A DNA stretch of 64,000 nt from Marinobacter halodurans (GTDB taxonomy: Bacteria > Pseudomonadota > Gammaproteobacteria > Pseudomonadales > Oleiphilaceae), in NCBI RefSeq assembly GCF_004327985.1, contig NZ_SJDL01000001.1, forward strand, positions 1-64,000. The letters are read 5' to 3'. Below, one piece after another: positions 55,399 through 64,000 of this stretch; position 1 is the stretch's first letter; each line of letters starts with the position of its first letter. The notes beneath the pieces were generated by a model, which ran no database searches, was not told the origin of the DNA, and saw only the letters and a program-made list of their open reading frames with translations. The translations under genes and the position numbers were made by a program.

Positions 55399-57576
55399 TC
55401 ACTGCTGGCCCACCGACGCGACAATCGTAATCTGCTTGTTGTCCGGCACTTCCTGGTAAGACAGGACGTGCAGGCGTTCGACCCCGTAACTCACAAAGCG
55501 CGCCATGACATGCCGCAGTGGCGCCGAAACCAGCAGGATGGCGGGCTTGCCCATCATTTCCTGACGTTGGGCCGCGTCCTGCAGGGAGCGCTGGAGCCGC
55601 TCCACCATGTTGGGCTCCAGCACCAGACCGATATCGTCCTGGCCGCCGGATTGTTGACTCTGTTGCATGGACTTCAGCAACATCTGTTCCAACTCTGGAT
55701 CCAGGGTGATGACCGGGATCTCGGATTCGTTGCCGCAGATGCTCTGGACAATCATCCGACGCAGGGACTGGCGGGCGGCTGTTGTCAGGATCCGGGCGTC
55801 CTGGGTCTTCGGCTGTACATTGACGACCGCTTCCGCAATCGACCGCATATCCCGGATCGGCACCTCTTCTTTCAGAAGGCTCTGCAGGACTTTCAGCAGC
55901 AGACTGATGGAAATCGTGTTGGGTACCAGCTCTTCCGCCAGCTTGGGCGACATCTTCTCCAACTGCTCCAGCCACTTCTGGACTTCCTCGTGACCGATCA
56001 GCTCGTGGGCGTGCTTCTGCAGGATCTGGTTAAGATGGGTCGCCACCACGGTGCTGGCATCCACCACGGTGTAGCCCAGGGTCTGGGCCTGATCTTTCTT
56101 GTCCGGTTCGATCCAGCTGGCATCCAGGCCGAACGCCGGATCCTTGCCCTCGATACCTTCAATCTTGCCGAACACCTGGCCTGGATCGATCGCCAGTTCC
56201 CGGTCCGGGTGGATCTCGGCTTCGGCAATGGTCACGCCCATCAGGGTGATGCGATAAACGTTGGGCATCAGGTCCAGGTTGTCGCGGATATGGACCGACG
56301 GCATCAGGAAGCCCAGATCCTGGGACAGCTTCTTGCGCACGCCCTTGATCCGGGTCAGCAGCTGGCCGCCCTGGGATTTGTCCACCATGGGGATCAGGCG
56401 GTAACCCACTTCCAGGCCGACGATATCGACCGTGGACACATCGTCCCAGCCCAGTTCCCGGGATTCGGTTTGCGGACCGGGCAAGGCCTGTTTCTGCGCG
56501 CCATCGCCGCCGCCCTGCGGACCGCCGGAAGGCGCCGAGCGCGGCATACCGCCCCCACGCGCCGGAAAGACGGTCTCGTCCTCTTCCACCTGCTGCTGGC
56601 GTTTCCAGATGTAGTAGGCGCCCGCGCCGGCAATGAGACCGAGCCCTATAAAGGCCACGTGCGGCATCCCCGGGATAATGCCCAGGATGATCAGGATGGC
56701 GCTGGCAATAAACAGAATCCGCGGTGCGGTGAACATCTGGGACAGGATCTGCTGGCCCATGTCCTGACTGGAGGTGACCCGCGTCACCATAATAGCGGCG
56801 GAGGTGGAAAGCAGCAGCGACGGAATCTGGGCAACCAGGCCGTCACCGATGGTCAACAGCGCGTAACTGCGCATGGCATCGCCGAACGACAGGGCGTGCT
56901 GCATCATGCCGATGGCCACGCCGCCGGCGATGTTGATGAACAGGATCAACAGGCCGGCGATCGCGTCGCCCTTCACGAATTTGCTGGCACCGTCCATGGA
57001 GCCATAGAAATCCGCCTCCTGGGCGATTTCGGCGCGACGGGCCTTGGCTTCGTCCTGATCGATCAGGCCGGCGTTCAGGTCGGCATCGATCGCCATCTGC
57101 TTGCCGGGCATGGCGTCCAGGGTGAAGCGGGCGCTGACTTCCGACACCCGACCAGCACCCTTGGTGACGACCATGAAGTTGATGATGACGAGTATGGCGA
57201 AGACCACCAGGCCGACGGCGTAGTTGCCGCCGATCAACACGGCACCAAACGACTCGATCACCTTACCGGCGGCGTCGCCCCCTTCGTGACCGTTGAGCAG
57301 GACAATCCGGGTCGAAGCCACGTTCAGCGCCAGACGCAGCAACGTGGCCACCAGCAGCACCGTCGGAAACGCGGCAAACTCCATTGGCCGCAATGCGTAC
57401 ACACACACCAGCAGGATGACGATGGACAGGGTGATGTTGAACGTGAACAGCACGTCCAGCAGGAACACCGGCATGGGCAGGATCATCATGCCCAGCAGTG
57501 CCATCAGCAGGACCGGGATGCCCAGGTTGCCGTTTGTCAGCGATTTGACGTTATTGAGGACCAGCGCTCTGTCCAC
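55399..57576 (-). CDS. flhA: Flagellar export protein FlhA
   Basis: 725-aa membrane component of the flagellar type III export gate. About eight helices fill residues 18-330; the FHIPEP-type loop is seen in STRIVLLNGHEGGDAAGKVI and DAMPGKQMAIDADLNAGLID. A large cytoplasmic domain (from about 370) follows, ending near the variable linker KQITIVASVGQQ. The GTG at 57576 follows GGAGAAC by 11 bases. It is divergent from upp, which separates it from flhB. Confidence 0.95.
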   Translation of the reverse strand: MDRALVLNNVKSLTNGNLGIPVLLMALLGMMILPMPVFLLDVLFTFNITLSIVILLVCVYALRPMEFAAFPTVLLVATLLRLALNVASTRIVLLNGHEGGDAAGKVIESFGAVLIGGNYAVGLVVFAILVIINFMVVTKGAGRVSEVSARFTLDAMPGKQMAIDADLNAGLIDQDEAKARRAEIAQEADFYGSMDGASKFVKGDAIAGLLILFINIAGGVAIGMMQHALSFGDAMRSYALLTIGDGLVAQIPSLLLSTSAAIMVTRVTSSQDMGQQILSQMFTAPRILFIASAILIILGIIPGMPHVAFIGLGLIAGAGAYYIWKRQQQVEEDETVFPARGGGMPRSAPSGGPQGGGDGAQKQALPGPQTESRELGWDDVSTVDIVGLEVGYRLIPMVDKSQGGQLLTRIKGVRKKLSQDLGFLMPSVHIRDNLDLMPNVYRITLMGVTIAEAEIHPDRELAIDPGQVFGKIEGIEGKDPAFGLDASWIEPDKKDQAQTLGYTVVDASTVVATHLNQILQKHAHELIGHEEVQKWLEQLEKMSPKLAEELVPNTISISLLLKVLQSLLKEEVPIRDMRSIAEAVVNVQPKTQDARILTTAARQSLRRMIVQSICGNESEIPVITLDPELEQMLLKSMQQSQQSGGQDDIGLVLEPNMVERLQRSLQDAAQRQEMMGKPAILLVSAPLRHVMARFVSYGVERLHVLSYQEVPDNKQITIVASVGQQ

Positions 57577-57609
57577 GACCCGATGTTCTCCAGTAAACAG
57601 GGTATCTCA

Positions 57610-57640
57610 CGTGCCGAGATGTCGTTTTTTTGACGGCACG
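57610..57640. repeat. Inverted repeat between flhA and upp
   Basis: CGTGCCG (57610-57616) and CGGCACG (57634-57640) flank a spacer with a T7 run. It is 34 bases from the flhA start. Read on the minus strand, CGGCACG could be the -24 part of a sigma-54 promoter, but the -12 part is ATAC rather than TTGC. The role is open. Confidence 0.4.
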
Positions 57641-57792
57641 ACTGTATCTGGAGGGTATTTCGCAATAAGCGTACCAACCGACGCTCAACCCGCCCGACAA
57701 GGGGATTGCGGCCTACCCGGACTGACTGAATCGGGGAAGTAAGGTATCCTTGGTGAGATTTTATGTCCCTATTTTAGAAAAGAAGGTGAGCC

Positions 57793-58431
57793 ATGCCCGT
57801 CCTCGAGGTAAAGCACCCCCTGATCCGCCACAAACTCGGCCTGATGCGCCGGGCGGACATCAGCACCAAGAACTTCCGTGAGTTGGCGCAAGAGATCACG
57901 GCCCTGCTGACTTACGAAGCCACCAAGGACTTCCAGCTGGAAAAACAGACCATCCAGGGCTGGGCCGGGCCGGTGGAAGTGGATCGCGTGAGCGGCAAGA
58001 AAGTGACGATTGTCCCCATCCTGCGTGCCGGCATGGGCATGCTGGAAGGCGTCCTGACCCTGATCCCCGGCGCCCGCGTCAGCGTGGTCGGCCAGGTCCG
58101 TAACGAAGAAACCCTGGAAGCCAGCACCTACCTGGAAAAGCTGGTCGGCGAACTGGACCAGCGTATGGCGATGATCGTCGATCCCATGCTGGCCACCGGC
58201 GGCTCGCTGATCTCCACCATTGACCTGCTCAAGAAGGCCGGCAGCACGGAAATTCGTGCCCTGGTCCTGGTGGCGGCGCCGGAAGGCATCGACAAGGTCC
58301 AGAAGGCCCATCCGGATGTCTCCATCTACACCGCGTCCATCGACGAGCGGCTGAACGAGAAAGGTTACATCCTGCCCGGGCTCGGTGATGCCGGCGACAA
58401 GATCTTCGGCACCAAACAGAAGGAAAACTAA
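57793..58431 (+). CDS. upp: Uracil phosphoribosyltransferase
   Basis: 212-aa salvage enzyme making UMP from uracil and PRPP. The N-terminus [20 protein letters not shown] is standard. The PRPP-binding loop is [20 protein letters not shown], and the uracil-binding C-terminus is [36 protein letters not shown] precedes the ATG at 57793. uraA follows after two bases, forming a salvage operon. Confidence 0.97.
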   Translation: MPVLEVKHPLIRHKLGLMRRADISTKNFRELAQEITALLTYEATKDFQLEKQTIQGWAGPVEVDRVSGKKVTIVPILRAGMGMLEGVLTLIPGARVSVVGQVRNEETLEASTYLEKLVGELDQRMAMIVDPMLATGGSLISTIDLLKKAGSTEIRALVLVAAPEGIDKVQKAHPDVSIYTASIDERLNEKGYILPGLGDAGDKIFGTKQKEN

Positions 58432-58433
58432 GC

Positions 58434-59702
58434 ATGCAGACGAGTCCGAACGAACCGGTATGGCGCCAGGCCCTGGCCGGCGCCCAGATGTTGCTGGTCG
58501 CCTTCGGCGCCCTGGTCCTGATGCCGCTGATCACCGGCATGGATCCGAACGTAGCCCTGTTCACCGCCGGTCTCGGCACCCTGATCTTCCAGATCATCAC
58601 CGGCGGCCAGATCCCCATTTTCCTGGCGTCCTCCTTTGCCTTCATCGCCCCCATTATTGCCTCCAAGGCCAGGTTCGGCATGGAGGAGACGCTGGGAGGC
58701 CTGGTTGCCGCGGGAGTTCTCTATATGGTGCTCAGCGGCGCCGTCAAGCTACGCGGCACCGGATTCCTGAATCGTCTGCTGCCGCCGGTCGTCATCGGTC
58801 CGGTCATCATGGTGATCGGTCTGGGCCTGGCTTCCACTGCCGTCAACATGGCCATGGGCAAGGCCGGCGATGGCAGTGCCCAACTGATCCCCTACGACAC
58901 CGCCATCTGGATCTCGATGATCTCCCTGGTTACCACGATTCTCTTTGCGGTATTCGGCAAGGGCATGTTCCGGCTCATCCCCATCATGTTCGGTGTGGTT
59001 GTGGGGTATATTGCGTCCGCCATCATGGGGGTTGTCGACCTGTCGCCCGTCAGCGAAGCGGCGTGGCTGCGCATCCCGGATTTCGTCGCCCCGGAATTTG
59101 GTTGGGGCGCCATCCTGTTCATGGTCCCTGTGGCTATTGCACCGGCGGTTGAGCACATCGGCGACGTGCTGGCGATCGGTACAGTGACCGGCAGGAACTA
59201 CATCCAGAAGCCGGGTCTGCACCGCACCCTTCTGGGTGACGGCGTGGCCACCAGCGCTGCGGCGATGCTGGGCGGTCCGCCCAACACCACCTATTCCGAA
59301 GTCACCGGCGCGGTCATGCTGACCCGCAACTTCAACCCGCGGGTGATGATCTGGGCGGCCATCGTGGCGATCCTGCTGGCCTTCATCGGCAAGTTCGGCG
59401 CCGCGCTGCAGACCATTCCGGTACCGGTCATGGGCGGCATCCTGTGCCTGCTGTTCGGCTCCATTGCCGTCGTCGGTCTGAACACGCTGATCCGTCACCA
59501 CGTCGACCTGTCCGAAGCCCGCAATCTGGTGATTGCCGGTGTCACGCTGGTCTTCGGTATTGGCGGCATGGCCCTGGGTCACGTGGAAGGCATCGCCCTG
59601 TGCGCGGTGGTGGCCATCGGGTTGAACCTGATCTTGCCCGGCAGCCAGGCTGCGTGGGGCGATTCGACCATTCCCAACGGAGATTCCCCGGCGGCAGAAT
59701 AG
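58434..59702 (+). CDS. uraA: Uracil permease, NCS2 family
   Basis: 422-aa proton-coupled uracil transporter with about 14 membrane segments. Family motifs: ALVLMPLITGMDPNVALFTA, GTLIFQIITGGQIPIFLASS, the Glu-containing MVPVAIAPAVEHIGDVLAI, GDGVATSAAAMLGGPPNTTY and SEVTGAVMLTRNFNPRVMIW. It starts two bases after upp. The C-terminus is short and hydrophilic. Two hairpins follow. Confidence 0.95.
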   Translation: MQTSPNEPVWRQALAGAQMLLVAFGALVLMPLITGMDPNVALFTAGLGTLIFQIITGGQIPIFLASSFAFIAPIIASKARFGMEETLGGLVAAGVLYMVLSGAVKLRGTGFLNRLLPPVVIGPVIMVIGLGLASTAVNMAMGKAGDGSAQLIPYDTAIWISMISLVTTILFAVFGKGMFRLIPIMFGVVVGYIASAIMGVVDLSPVSEAAWLRIPDFVAPEFGWGAILFMVPVAIAPAVEHIGDVLAIGTVTGRNYIQKPGLHRTLLGDGVATSAAAMLGGPPNTTYSEVTGAVMLTRNFNPRVMIWAAIVAILLAFIGKFGAALQTIPVPVMGGILCLLFGSIAVVGLNTLIRHHVDLSEARNLVIAGVTLVFGIGGMALGHVEGIALCAVVAIGLNLILPGSQAAWGDSTIPNGDSPAAE

Positions 59703-59715
59703 CTCGGGCCTTGAG

Positions 59716-59766
59716 CAGGCGCTCCTCTTAGCGGAGCGCCTGTTGTCAGGGCTCGTCCCTGACAAC
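59716..59766 (+). terminator. Tandem hairpins after uraA
   Basis: CAGGCGCTCC (59716-59725) pairs with GGAGCGCCTG (59733-59742), and GTTGTCAGGG (59742-59751) pairs with CCCTGACAAC (59757-59766). Neither has a real T-run. They lie between uraA and the methyltransferase start at 59781 and may attenuate or stabilise the RNA rather than fully terminate. Confidence 0.45.
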
Positions 59767-59780
59767 AACAAGGATCGCCC

Positions 59781-60632
59781 ATGACCCGCCCGATCGACAG
59801 CACCGGCATCAGCTTTACCGCCCTCTACACCGGCGCCGTCTGGCAGCACAATGGCCTTTCGGAAGACGGCCTCACACCACCCGCCGGCCACGCCCTGTAC
59901 AACCTGATGACGCCTTTTGAGGGGCTCAGTCGCCTGGTTACCGGCGGCAATATCCGCACTTTTCTTCTGCAACGCCACCTGATCATCGACCAGCTGATTC
60001 ACGAAGCCATCGAACAGCGCGGCATCAGCCAGATACTGGAAATCGCGTGTGGCCTGTCGCCCCGCGGCATCCGCCTGCGCCAGCGCTTCCCTCACCTGCA
60101 GATGCTGGAAACCGACCTGCCGGCCATGGCTACTCGCAAGGCAGCGTATCTCGCCACCCACGGTTATCTGGGGGACCATCATCAGGTTCGGCCCATCGAT
60201 ATTTTTGCCGATGGCGGCCCGCTGGCGCTGGAGCGGGTGATTGAGGATCAGTTCGACGCCGGTCGCCCGCTGCTGGTGGTGACCGAAGGACTGACCAGCT
60301 ACTTCTCGCTCGACGACATCAGTCAGTTCTGGCGGCGGCTGGCGCGCTGCCTGGAGGCAAGACCGGGCTCGGCCTACTTGACGGAAACCTATCTCAAGCC
60401 CGAAGGGAAAATTCTGGGCCGTGGCCTGGATGTGCTGCGCGGTGCGCTGGGCCAGATGACCCGGGCCCAGGTCAGTTTTCATTTTCGGGATGGCGAGTCC
60501 GGGGCCCGGCATTTGGCGGGACTGGGGTTTGATGATGTTCGGGCGATTGATCCGGAAGACTTCTACGGGCGGTTGCCGATTCCGGAAAGCCGCGGGACGC
60601 CGCTGGTTCGAATTCTGGACGCACGGAGTTAG
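59781..60632 (+). CDS. SAM-dependent methyltransferase, LCMT-like
   Basis: 283-aa protein resembling the leucine carboxyl methyltransferase/PPM1 group (TIGR00027-type). The SAM site is ILEIACGLSPRGIRLRQRFP, followed by LETDLPAMATRKAAYLA and RPLLVVTEGLTSYFSLDDIS. The N-terminus ISFTALYTGAVWQHNGLS is typical. Its substrate is unknown; bacterial members may methylate carboxyl groups of small molecules or polyketide-like products. It is third after upp-uraA, 78 bases behind two hairpins. A REP-like pair follows the gene. Confidence 0.82.
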   Translation: MTRPIDSTGISFTALYTGAVWQHNGLSEDGLTPPAGHALYNLMTPFEGLSRLVTGGNIRTFLLQRHLIIDQLIHEAIEQRGISQILEIACGLSPRGIRLRQRFPHLQMLETDLPAMATRKAAYLATHGYLGDHHQVRPIDIFADGGPLALERVIEDQFDAGRPLLVVTEGLTSYFSLDDISQFWRRLARCLEARPGSAYLTETYLKPEGKILGRGLDVLRGALGQMTRAQVSFHFRDGESGARHLAGLGFDDVRAIDPEDFYGRLPIPESRGTPLVRILDARS

Positions 60633-60644
60633 CGGCTGGACACG

Positions 60645-60684
60645 GGCGCCTGGCGGCGCCTCAGAAGCTAAAGCATCTGCTACA
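60645..60684 (-). repeat. REP-like double-hairpin unit B1
   Basis: On the plus strand: hairpin 2 GGCGCC-TGGC-GGCGCC (60645-60660), then hairpin 1 CAGA (60662-60665) to TCTG (60676-60679), then the head CTACA (60680-60684). It is the minus-strand version of unit A1, with TTTA in place of TTCA in the inner loop. Confidence 0.75.
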
Positions 60685-60703
60685 GACTCGAGTAGGCCGC
60701 CGA

Positions 60704-60744
60704 TGCAGCCGACGCTTCAGCTTCGGAGCAGCCTGCAAGGCTGC
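60704..60744 (+). repeat. REP-like double-hairpin unit B2
   Basis: Head TGCAGC, hairpin 1 CCGA (60709-60712) to TCGG (60723-60726), hairpin 2 GCAGCC-TGCAA-GGCTGC (60728-60744). B1 and B2 are inverted with heads facing each other, opposite to pair A1/A2. They lie between the convergent methyltransferase and flhB genes. Confidence 0.75.
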
Positions 60745-60766
60745 CCATGGTGGCTCTGCGCCTGCG

Positions 60767-61903
60767 TTAACTATCCCGCCGCAAATCACTGGGAATCGGG
60801 AAGTCCGGCATACCCGGTCGCTGTCCTTGCCCACGACGATAACGCCGCAACTGGTACAGGTAGGCCAATACCTGGGCAATCGCCACATAAAGGCCCTGGG
60901 GAATCTCGCCGCCCACGTCGGTGTTGTGATAGACCGCCCGGGTCAGCGGCGGCGTGCGCAAGACATCCACCTTGTGCTCCCGGGCGATTTCCATGATCTT
61001 GAAGGCCACCTGATCGGCGCCCTTGGCCACGACGACCGGCGCCGCCATTTTCTTCTGGTCGTACTTGAGCGCTACCGCATAATGGGTCGGGTTGGTAATG
61101 ACCACGTCGGCCGTCGGCACATCCTGCATCATCCGACGCTGGGCCATCTCCCGCTGGAGCTGACGGACCTTGCTCTTGACCTCTGGCTTGCCCTCGGTGT
61201 CCTTGAACTCGTCCTTGACCTCCTGCTTGGTCATGCGCAGCTTTTTCTGGTGGTCGTAGATCTGGAACGGCACATCGATGGCCGCAATGATAATGGTGGC
61301 GCAGGACAGCAGGAAAAAGCTCCAGCCCAACGTCCACAACACATGCTCCATGGCCGGAATCGGTGCTTCCTCGGCGATTGCCAATAAGTCGTCGGTGCGC
61401 TGGTCGAGGATCACCAACGCGATAACCATCACCAGCGCCACTTTCGCCACCGCCTTGACCAACTCGATCAGCGCCCGTAGCGAGAACATCCGCTTGAGCC
61501 CCTTGAGGGGATCCATACGACTGAGCTTGGGGGCAATGGCCTTGCCACTGAACAGAATACCGCCGATGCCTATCGGCCCGAAGATGGACGCCACCAGCAG
61601 CAACAGCAGAATGGGCGACAACGCGACGGCGGCATCCTGGGCGGCGGCTCCCAGCATGGTGGTCATATAGTTCGTGTCAAACGCCACCATACGCTCGAAG
61701 GAAAAGCTGTAGCGCATGATGCGCTCGAGGGATGCCCCCAATGTGGAACCGAACATCAGCAGGCCACTGGCGCCCGCCAACAGGACGGCCATGGTCGCCA
61801 GCTCACGGGAGCGGGCGGTCTGCCCCTCTTCGCGGGCCTTTTCAAGCCTTCGGGGGGTGGCCTCTTCGGTTTTTTCCTGACTGTTGTCGTCTTCTTCAGC
61901 CAT
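60767..61903 (-). CDS. flhB: Flagellar export switch protein FlhB
   Basis: 378-aa membrane protein of the export gate. The N-terminus NSQEKTEEATPRRLEKAREE is diagnostic. Four membrane helices are followed by the cytoplasmic domain with the autocleavage motif VVITNPTHYAVALKYD (near residue 271). It switches export from hook to filament proteins with FliK. I chose the ATG at 61903; a TTG at 61912 is possible. It is the last gene of the fliOPQR-flhB run in this window. Confidence 0.95.
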   Translation of the reverse strand: MAEEDDNSQEKTEEATPRRLEKAREEGQTARSRELATMAVLLAGASGLLMFGSTLGASLERIMRYSFSFERMVAFDTNYMTTMLGAAAQDAAVALSPILLLLLVASIFGPIGIGGILFSGKAIAPKLSRMDPLKGLKRMFSLRALIELVKAVAKVALVMVIALVILDQRTDDLLAIAEEAPIPAMEHVLWTLGWSFFLLSCATIIIAAIDVPFQIYDHQKKLRMTKQEVKDEFKDTEGKPEVKSKVRQLQREMAQRRMMQDVPTADVVITNPTHYAVALKYDQKKMAAPVVVAKGADQVAFKIMEIAREHKVDVLRTPPLTRAVYHNTDVGGEIPQGLYVAIAQVLAYLYQLRRYRRGQGQRPGMPDFPIPSDLRRDS

Positions 61904-61921
61904 TGTCGTCAACCCGTCGGA

Positions 61922-62704
61922 TCAGGGGACCTGCTCTATGGAGCGCATGAAATCAAAGGTTTGCCGGGTGTACTCGTCAAAGTGTGGCAGAAAATTGGCG
62001 TGCAGCACCCAGATGGCAAACAATCCAAAAATCAGGCCAATCGGGAAGCCGAGGGAGAAGATATTCATCTGGGGCGCTGCCCGGGTCATCACCCCGAACG
62101 AGATATTGACGATCAATACCGCCGTCACCGCCGGCAAGGCCAGCAGCATGGCGGATACGAACATCCACGTGATCCGGTGCGCCAGTTCCCAGTAGGCGTC
62201 CGGCCCCAGGCCACCGGGCCCGATGGGAATCGTCCGGAAGCTCTCCAGGAAAACCTCGAAGGCTACCAGATGACCGTTCATGGCCAGGAACAGCAACGTC
62301 ACGGTAATCGTGTAGATCTGTGCCAGTACCGGCACGTTGACGCCATTGGCCGGATCCACCATCGAGGCGAAGCCCAGCCCCATCTGCATGGCGATCATCT
62401 GGCCGGCAATCACGAACAACTGGAACAGGGCGGTCAACACGAAGCCCAGTCCGGCGCCAATCAGGACCTGCTGGATGGTGATCACCACCGCATTGGCGTT
62501 GAGCGCGTCGACTTTGGGTACGTCGCCGATCATGGGTACGATCAGGATGGTCATCAGCAGCGCCAGGCCCAGGCGGATCCGCGCCGGCACCAGAGCGGCG
62601 CCGACGAAGGGGATCGTCATCATGAAGCTGGCGATGCGGAACAGCGGCCAGACGTGCTGCCCGACCCACTGCCCGATGCCGTCGGCGGCAATCTCCAGCG
62701 CCAT
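61922..62704 (-). CDS. fliR: Flagellar export protein FliR
   Basis: 260-aa gate component with about six membrane helices. Typical segments: WPLFRIASFMMTIPFVGAAL at the N-terminus, FVIAGQMIAMQMGLGFASMV, NGHLVAFEVFLESFRTIPIG, and AAPQMNIFSLGFPIGLIFGL near the C-terminus. FliR wraps the FliP/FliQ ring. It starts two bases after fliQ. Confidence 0.94.
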   Translation of the reverse strand: MALEIAADGIGQWVGQHVWPLFRIASFMMTIPFVGAALVPARIRLGLALLMTILIVPMIGDVPKVDALNANAVVITIQQVLIGAGLGFVLTALFQLFVIAGQMIAMQMGLGFASMVDPANGVNVPVLAQIYTITVTLLFLAMNGHLVAFEVFLESFRTIPIGPGGLGPDAYWELAHRITWMFVSAMLLALPAVTAVLIVNISFGVMTRAAPQMNIFSLGFPIGLIFGLFAIWVLHANFLPHFDEYTRQTFDFMRSIEQVP

Positions 62705-62706
62705 CG

Positions 62707-62976
62707 TCAGCCGATCAGGTAGGGAATGTTGGTAATCAGGCGCTCGGTGTGCTCCATGAGCTGATGCAGCATCCAGGGACCGAACACGATGATCGAGAGC
62801 AAGGTGACCAGCAGGCGCGGCAGGAAGCTCAGGGTCTGCTCGTTGATCTGCGTCGCCGCCTGGAACGTGCTGACGATCAGACCGACAACCAGCCCCGGCC
62901 CGATAATGATGGCCGACAGCAGGACAATCAACCAGAGCGCCTGGCGCATGATGTCGATAACGGTTTCCGGGGTCAT
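62707..62976 (-). CDS. fliQ: Flagellar export protein FliQ
   Basis: 89-aa protein with two membrane helices (LWLIVLLSAIIIGPGLVVGL and LVTLLSIIVFGPWMLHQLME). The segment STFQAATQINEQTLSFLPRL is the conserved loop between them. It lies 12 bases behind fliP. Confidence 0.94.
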   Translation of the reverse strand: MTPETVIDIMRQALWLIVLLSAIIIGPGLVVGLIVSTFQAATQINEQTLSFLPRLLVTLLSIIVFGPWMLHQLMEHTERLITNIPYLIG

Positions 62977-62988
62977 GACTGACCTCCC

Positions 62989-63753
62989 CTACAGTCCGTA
63001 GCTGGCTGCCAGCGTTCCCATGATCAGGGACCAGCCGTCAACGAGCACAAAGAGCATGATCTTGAAAGGCAGCGAGATGATGATCGGTGACAGCATCATC
63101 ATCCCCATCGCCATCAGCACGCTGGCCACGACCATATCGATGACCAGGAAGGGTATGAACAGGATGAATCCGATCTGGAAGGCGGTCTTCAGTTCGCTGG
63201 TCACGAAAGCCGGCATCAACACCCAGAACGACACATCGTCGGGGCTGGCCGCCTTTTCGCCGGAAATCCGCATGAACAGCCCGAGGTCGTCTTCCCGGGT
63301 CTGGGCCAGCATGAATTTGCGGAACGGTTGGGAAGCCGCCTCGACGGCTTCCAGGGGCGCCATCTGTTCGGCAAGATAAGGCTGCAGCGCCGTCTCGTTC
63401 ACCTGCTCGAACACCGGCCGCATGATAAAGATGGTCAGGAACAGGGCCAGACCCAGCAGGATCTGGTTGGACGGCGTGGACTGCAACCCCAGCGCCTGAC
63501 GCAGGATGGAGAAAACGATGATGATGCGGGTGAACGACGTCATCATCATCAGCATTGCCGGCAGGAACGTGAGCGCCGTCATCAGCGCCAGGACCTGCAG
63601 GGTGACCGAATACTCCTGGGTATTGCCGTCCGGACCCGGGGTTACGGTGATCGCCGGAATGCCGGGAATATCAGCCGCCTGGGCCGGGAGAGCGAACAGG
63701 AACAGGGGCAGGCACGTCAGGCACAGTCTGAGGCTTCGGGCCAACAGGGTCAC
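62989..63753 (-). CDS. fliP: Flagellar export protein FliP
   Basis: 254-aa gate protein with a cleavable signal peptide ([19 protein letters not shown]) and four membrane helices. Conserved segments: [40 protein letters not shown], and [20 protein letters not shown]. It forms a pentameric core with FliQ and FliR. The GTG at 63753 follows GGGAGG and overlaps the fliO stop. Confidence 0.95.
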   Translation of the reverse strand: MTLLARSLRLCLTCLPLFLFALPAQAADIPGIPAITVTPGPDGNTQEYSVTLQVLALMTALTFLPAMLMMMTSFTRIIIVFSILRQALGLQSTPSNQILLGLALFLTIFIMRPVFEQVNETALQPYLAEQMAPLEAVEAASQPFRKFMLAQTREDDLGLFMRISGEKAASPDDVSFWVLMPAFVTSELKTAFQIGFILFIPFLVIDMVVASVLMAMGMMMLSPIIISLPFKIMLFVLVDGWSLIMGTLAASYGL

Positions 63754-64000
63754 GCATCACCTCCCTGGTCATTGCGGGAGGCCGAGCGATCACCCCAGCT
63801 GCGCCCGAGCATGGTCTGCAGTCGCTTGGCAAACTCACTGTCGCCGCCCACGCTGCCACTGACCACTGGCTCGTCAAAGACATGCAGCGTCCGGATCGCG
63901 GTGGCGGTAATGCCCACCAGGATCTGGGTGCCGCCCACCTCAATCAGGGCAATGCGCTCGCGGGCGCCCACCGGCATGACGCTGACCACTTTGATCGCCT
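63750..64000 (-). CDS. fliO: Flagellar export protein FliO, C-terminal part
   Basis: Partial gene running off the right edge; the open frame reaches base 64000. The visible 82 or so residues match the FliO cytoplasmic domain: [20 protein letters not shown], then [17 protein letters not shown]. The N-terminal membrane helix must lie outside the window. FliO helps assemble the FliP ring. A GTG at 63989 would make an over-short protein without the helix. Confidence 0.87.
   Translation of the reverse strand, partial: AIKVVSVMPVGARERIALIEVGGTQILVGITATAIRTLHVFDEPVVSGSVGGDSEFAKRLQTMLGRSWGDRSASRNDQGGDA

Noticed and set aside
57602..57616. Sigma-54 promoter for flhA
   Set aside because: GGCACG matches the -24 element, but the -12 element reads ATAC instead of TTGC, so the essential GC is missing.
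55258..57633. Long plus-strand open frame (791 codons) antisense to flhA and part of flhF
   Set aside because: Same reason: low-complexity antisense translation, while FlhA and FlhF motifs are unmistakable on the minus strand.

Overview
The window is GC-rich, densely coded DNA from a gammaproteobacterium with a polar, Pseudomonas-type flagellar system. Gene order (fliOPQR-flhB, flhA-flhF-flhG-fliA-cheYZAB-motCD-parA-cheW-cheW, the ccm operon, and argG-motY-pyrC-rnt) matches what I recall of Pseudomonas. Together with a VolA/Pla-1-type lipase it suggests Marinobacter or a close relative. That placement is inference from synteny and protein style; there is no rRNA in the window. I saw no tRNA, CRISPR array, prophage or insertion sequence.

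Region 1 (1-12.5 kb): the 5' end of a group II intron lies on the minus strand, immediately downstream of the terminator of a GAPDH gene. Then come mfd-csiV, a methylthioinosine phosphorylase/MscS pair, a YkuD protein, a PsrA-type TetR regulator with a palindromic operator, and an ammonium transporter preceded by an NtrC-like site. Region 2 (12.5-31 kb): scattered housekeeping genes, namely riboflavin synthase, two rRNA guanine methyltransferases (RlmG, RsmC), a thioesterase, an LpxH-like phosphoesterase, a TonB-like protein, an SDR epimerase, a QTMAN-like glycosyltransferase, SelO (probable CTG start) with a SpoIIAA-like protein, class I fumarase, an enoyl-CoA hydratase, a large lipoprotein lipase and argG. 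Region 3 (31-41 kb): motY with a sigma-28 promoter, pyrC, rnt, and a complete ccmABCDEFGHI cytochrome c maturation operon. Region 4 (41-64 kb): flagellar and chemotaxis genes, read on the minus strand except for a FliK-like/FlhX pair and an upp-uraA-methyltransferase block that separates flhA from flhB. The window ends inside fliO.

Flagellar regulation can be partly read from the DNA: convincing FliA (sigma-28) promoters precede motY and the parA-cheW operon. FlhF and FlhG would set flagellar number and pole, MotC/MotD/MotY form stator parts, CheYZABW form the chemotaxis core, and ParA plus a long CheW-like protein probably localise the array. CheA has four copies of an acidic TDDEFENLLDELHGKGQ-like motif in its linker.

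The most notable non-coding structure is a family of four REP-like double-hairpin units, arranged as inverted pairs at two sites, each between convergent genes; both hairpins show compensatory base changes. I did not find a clearly undescribed multi-gene system. The best candidates for follow-up are the REP-like family, the intron at the terminator, the CheA linker repeats, the SelO start and the bacterial QTMAN-like gene.
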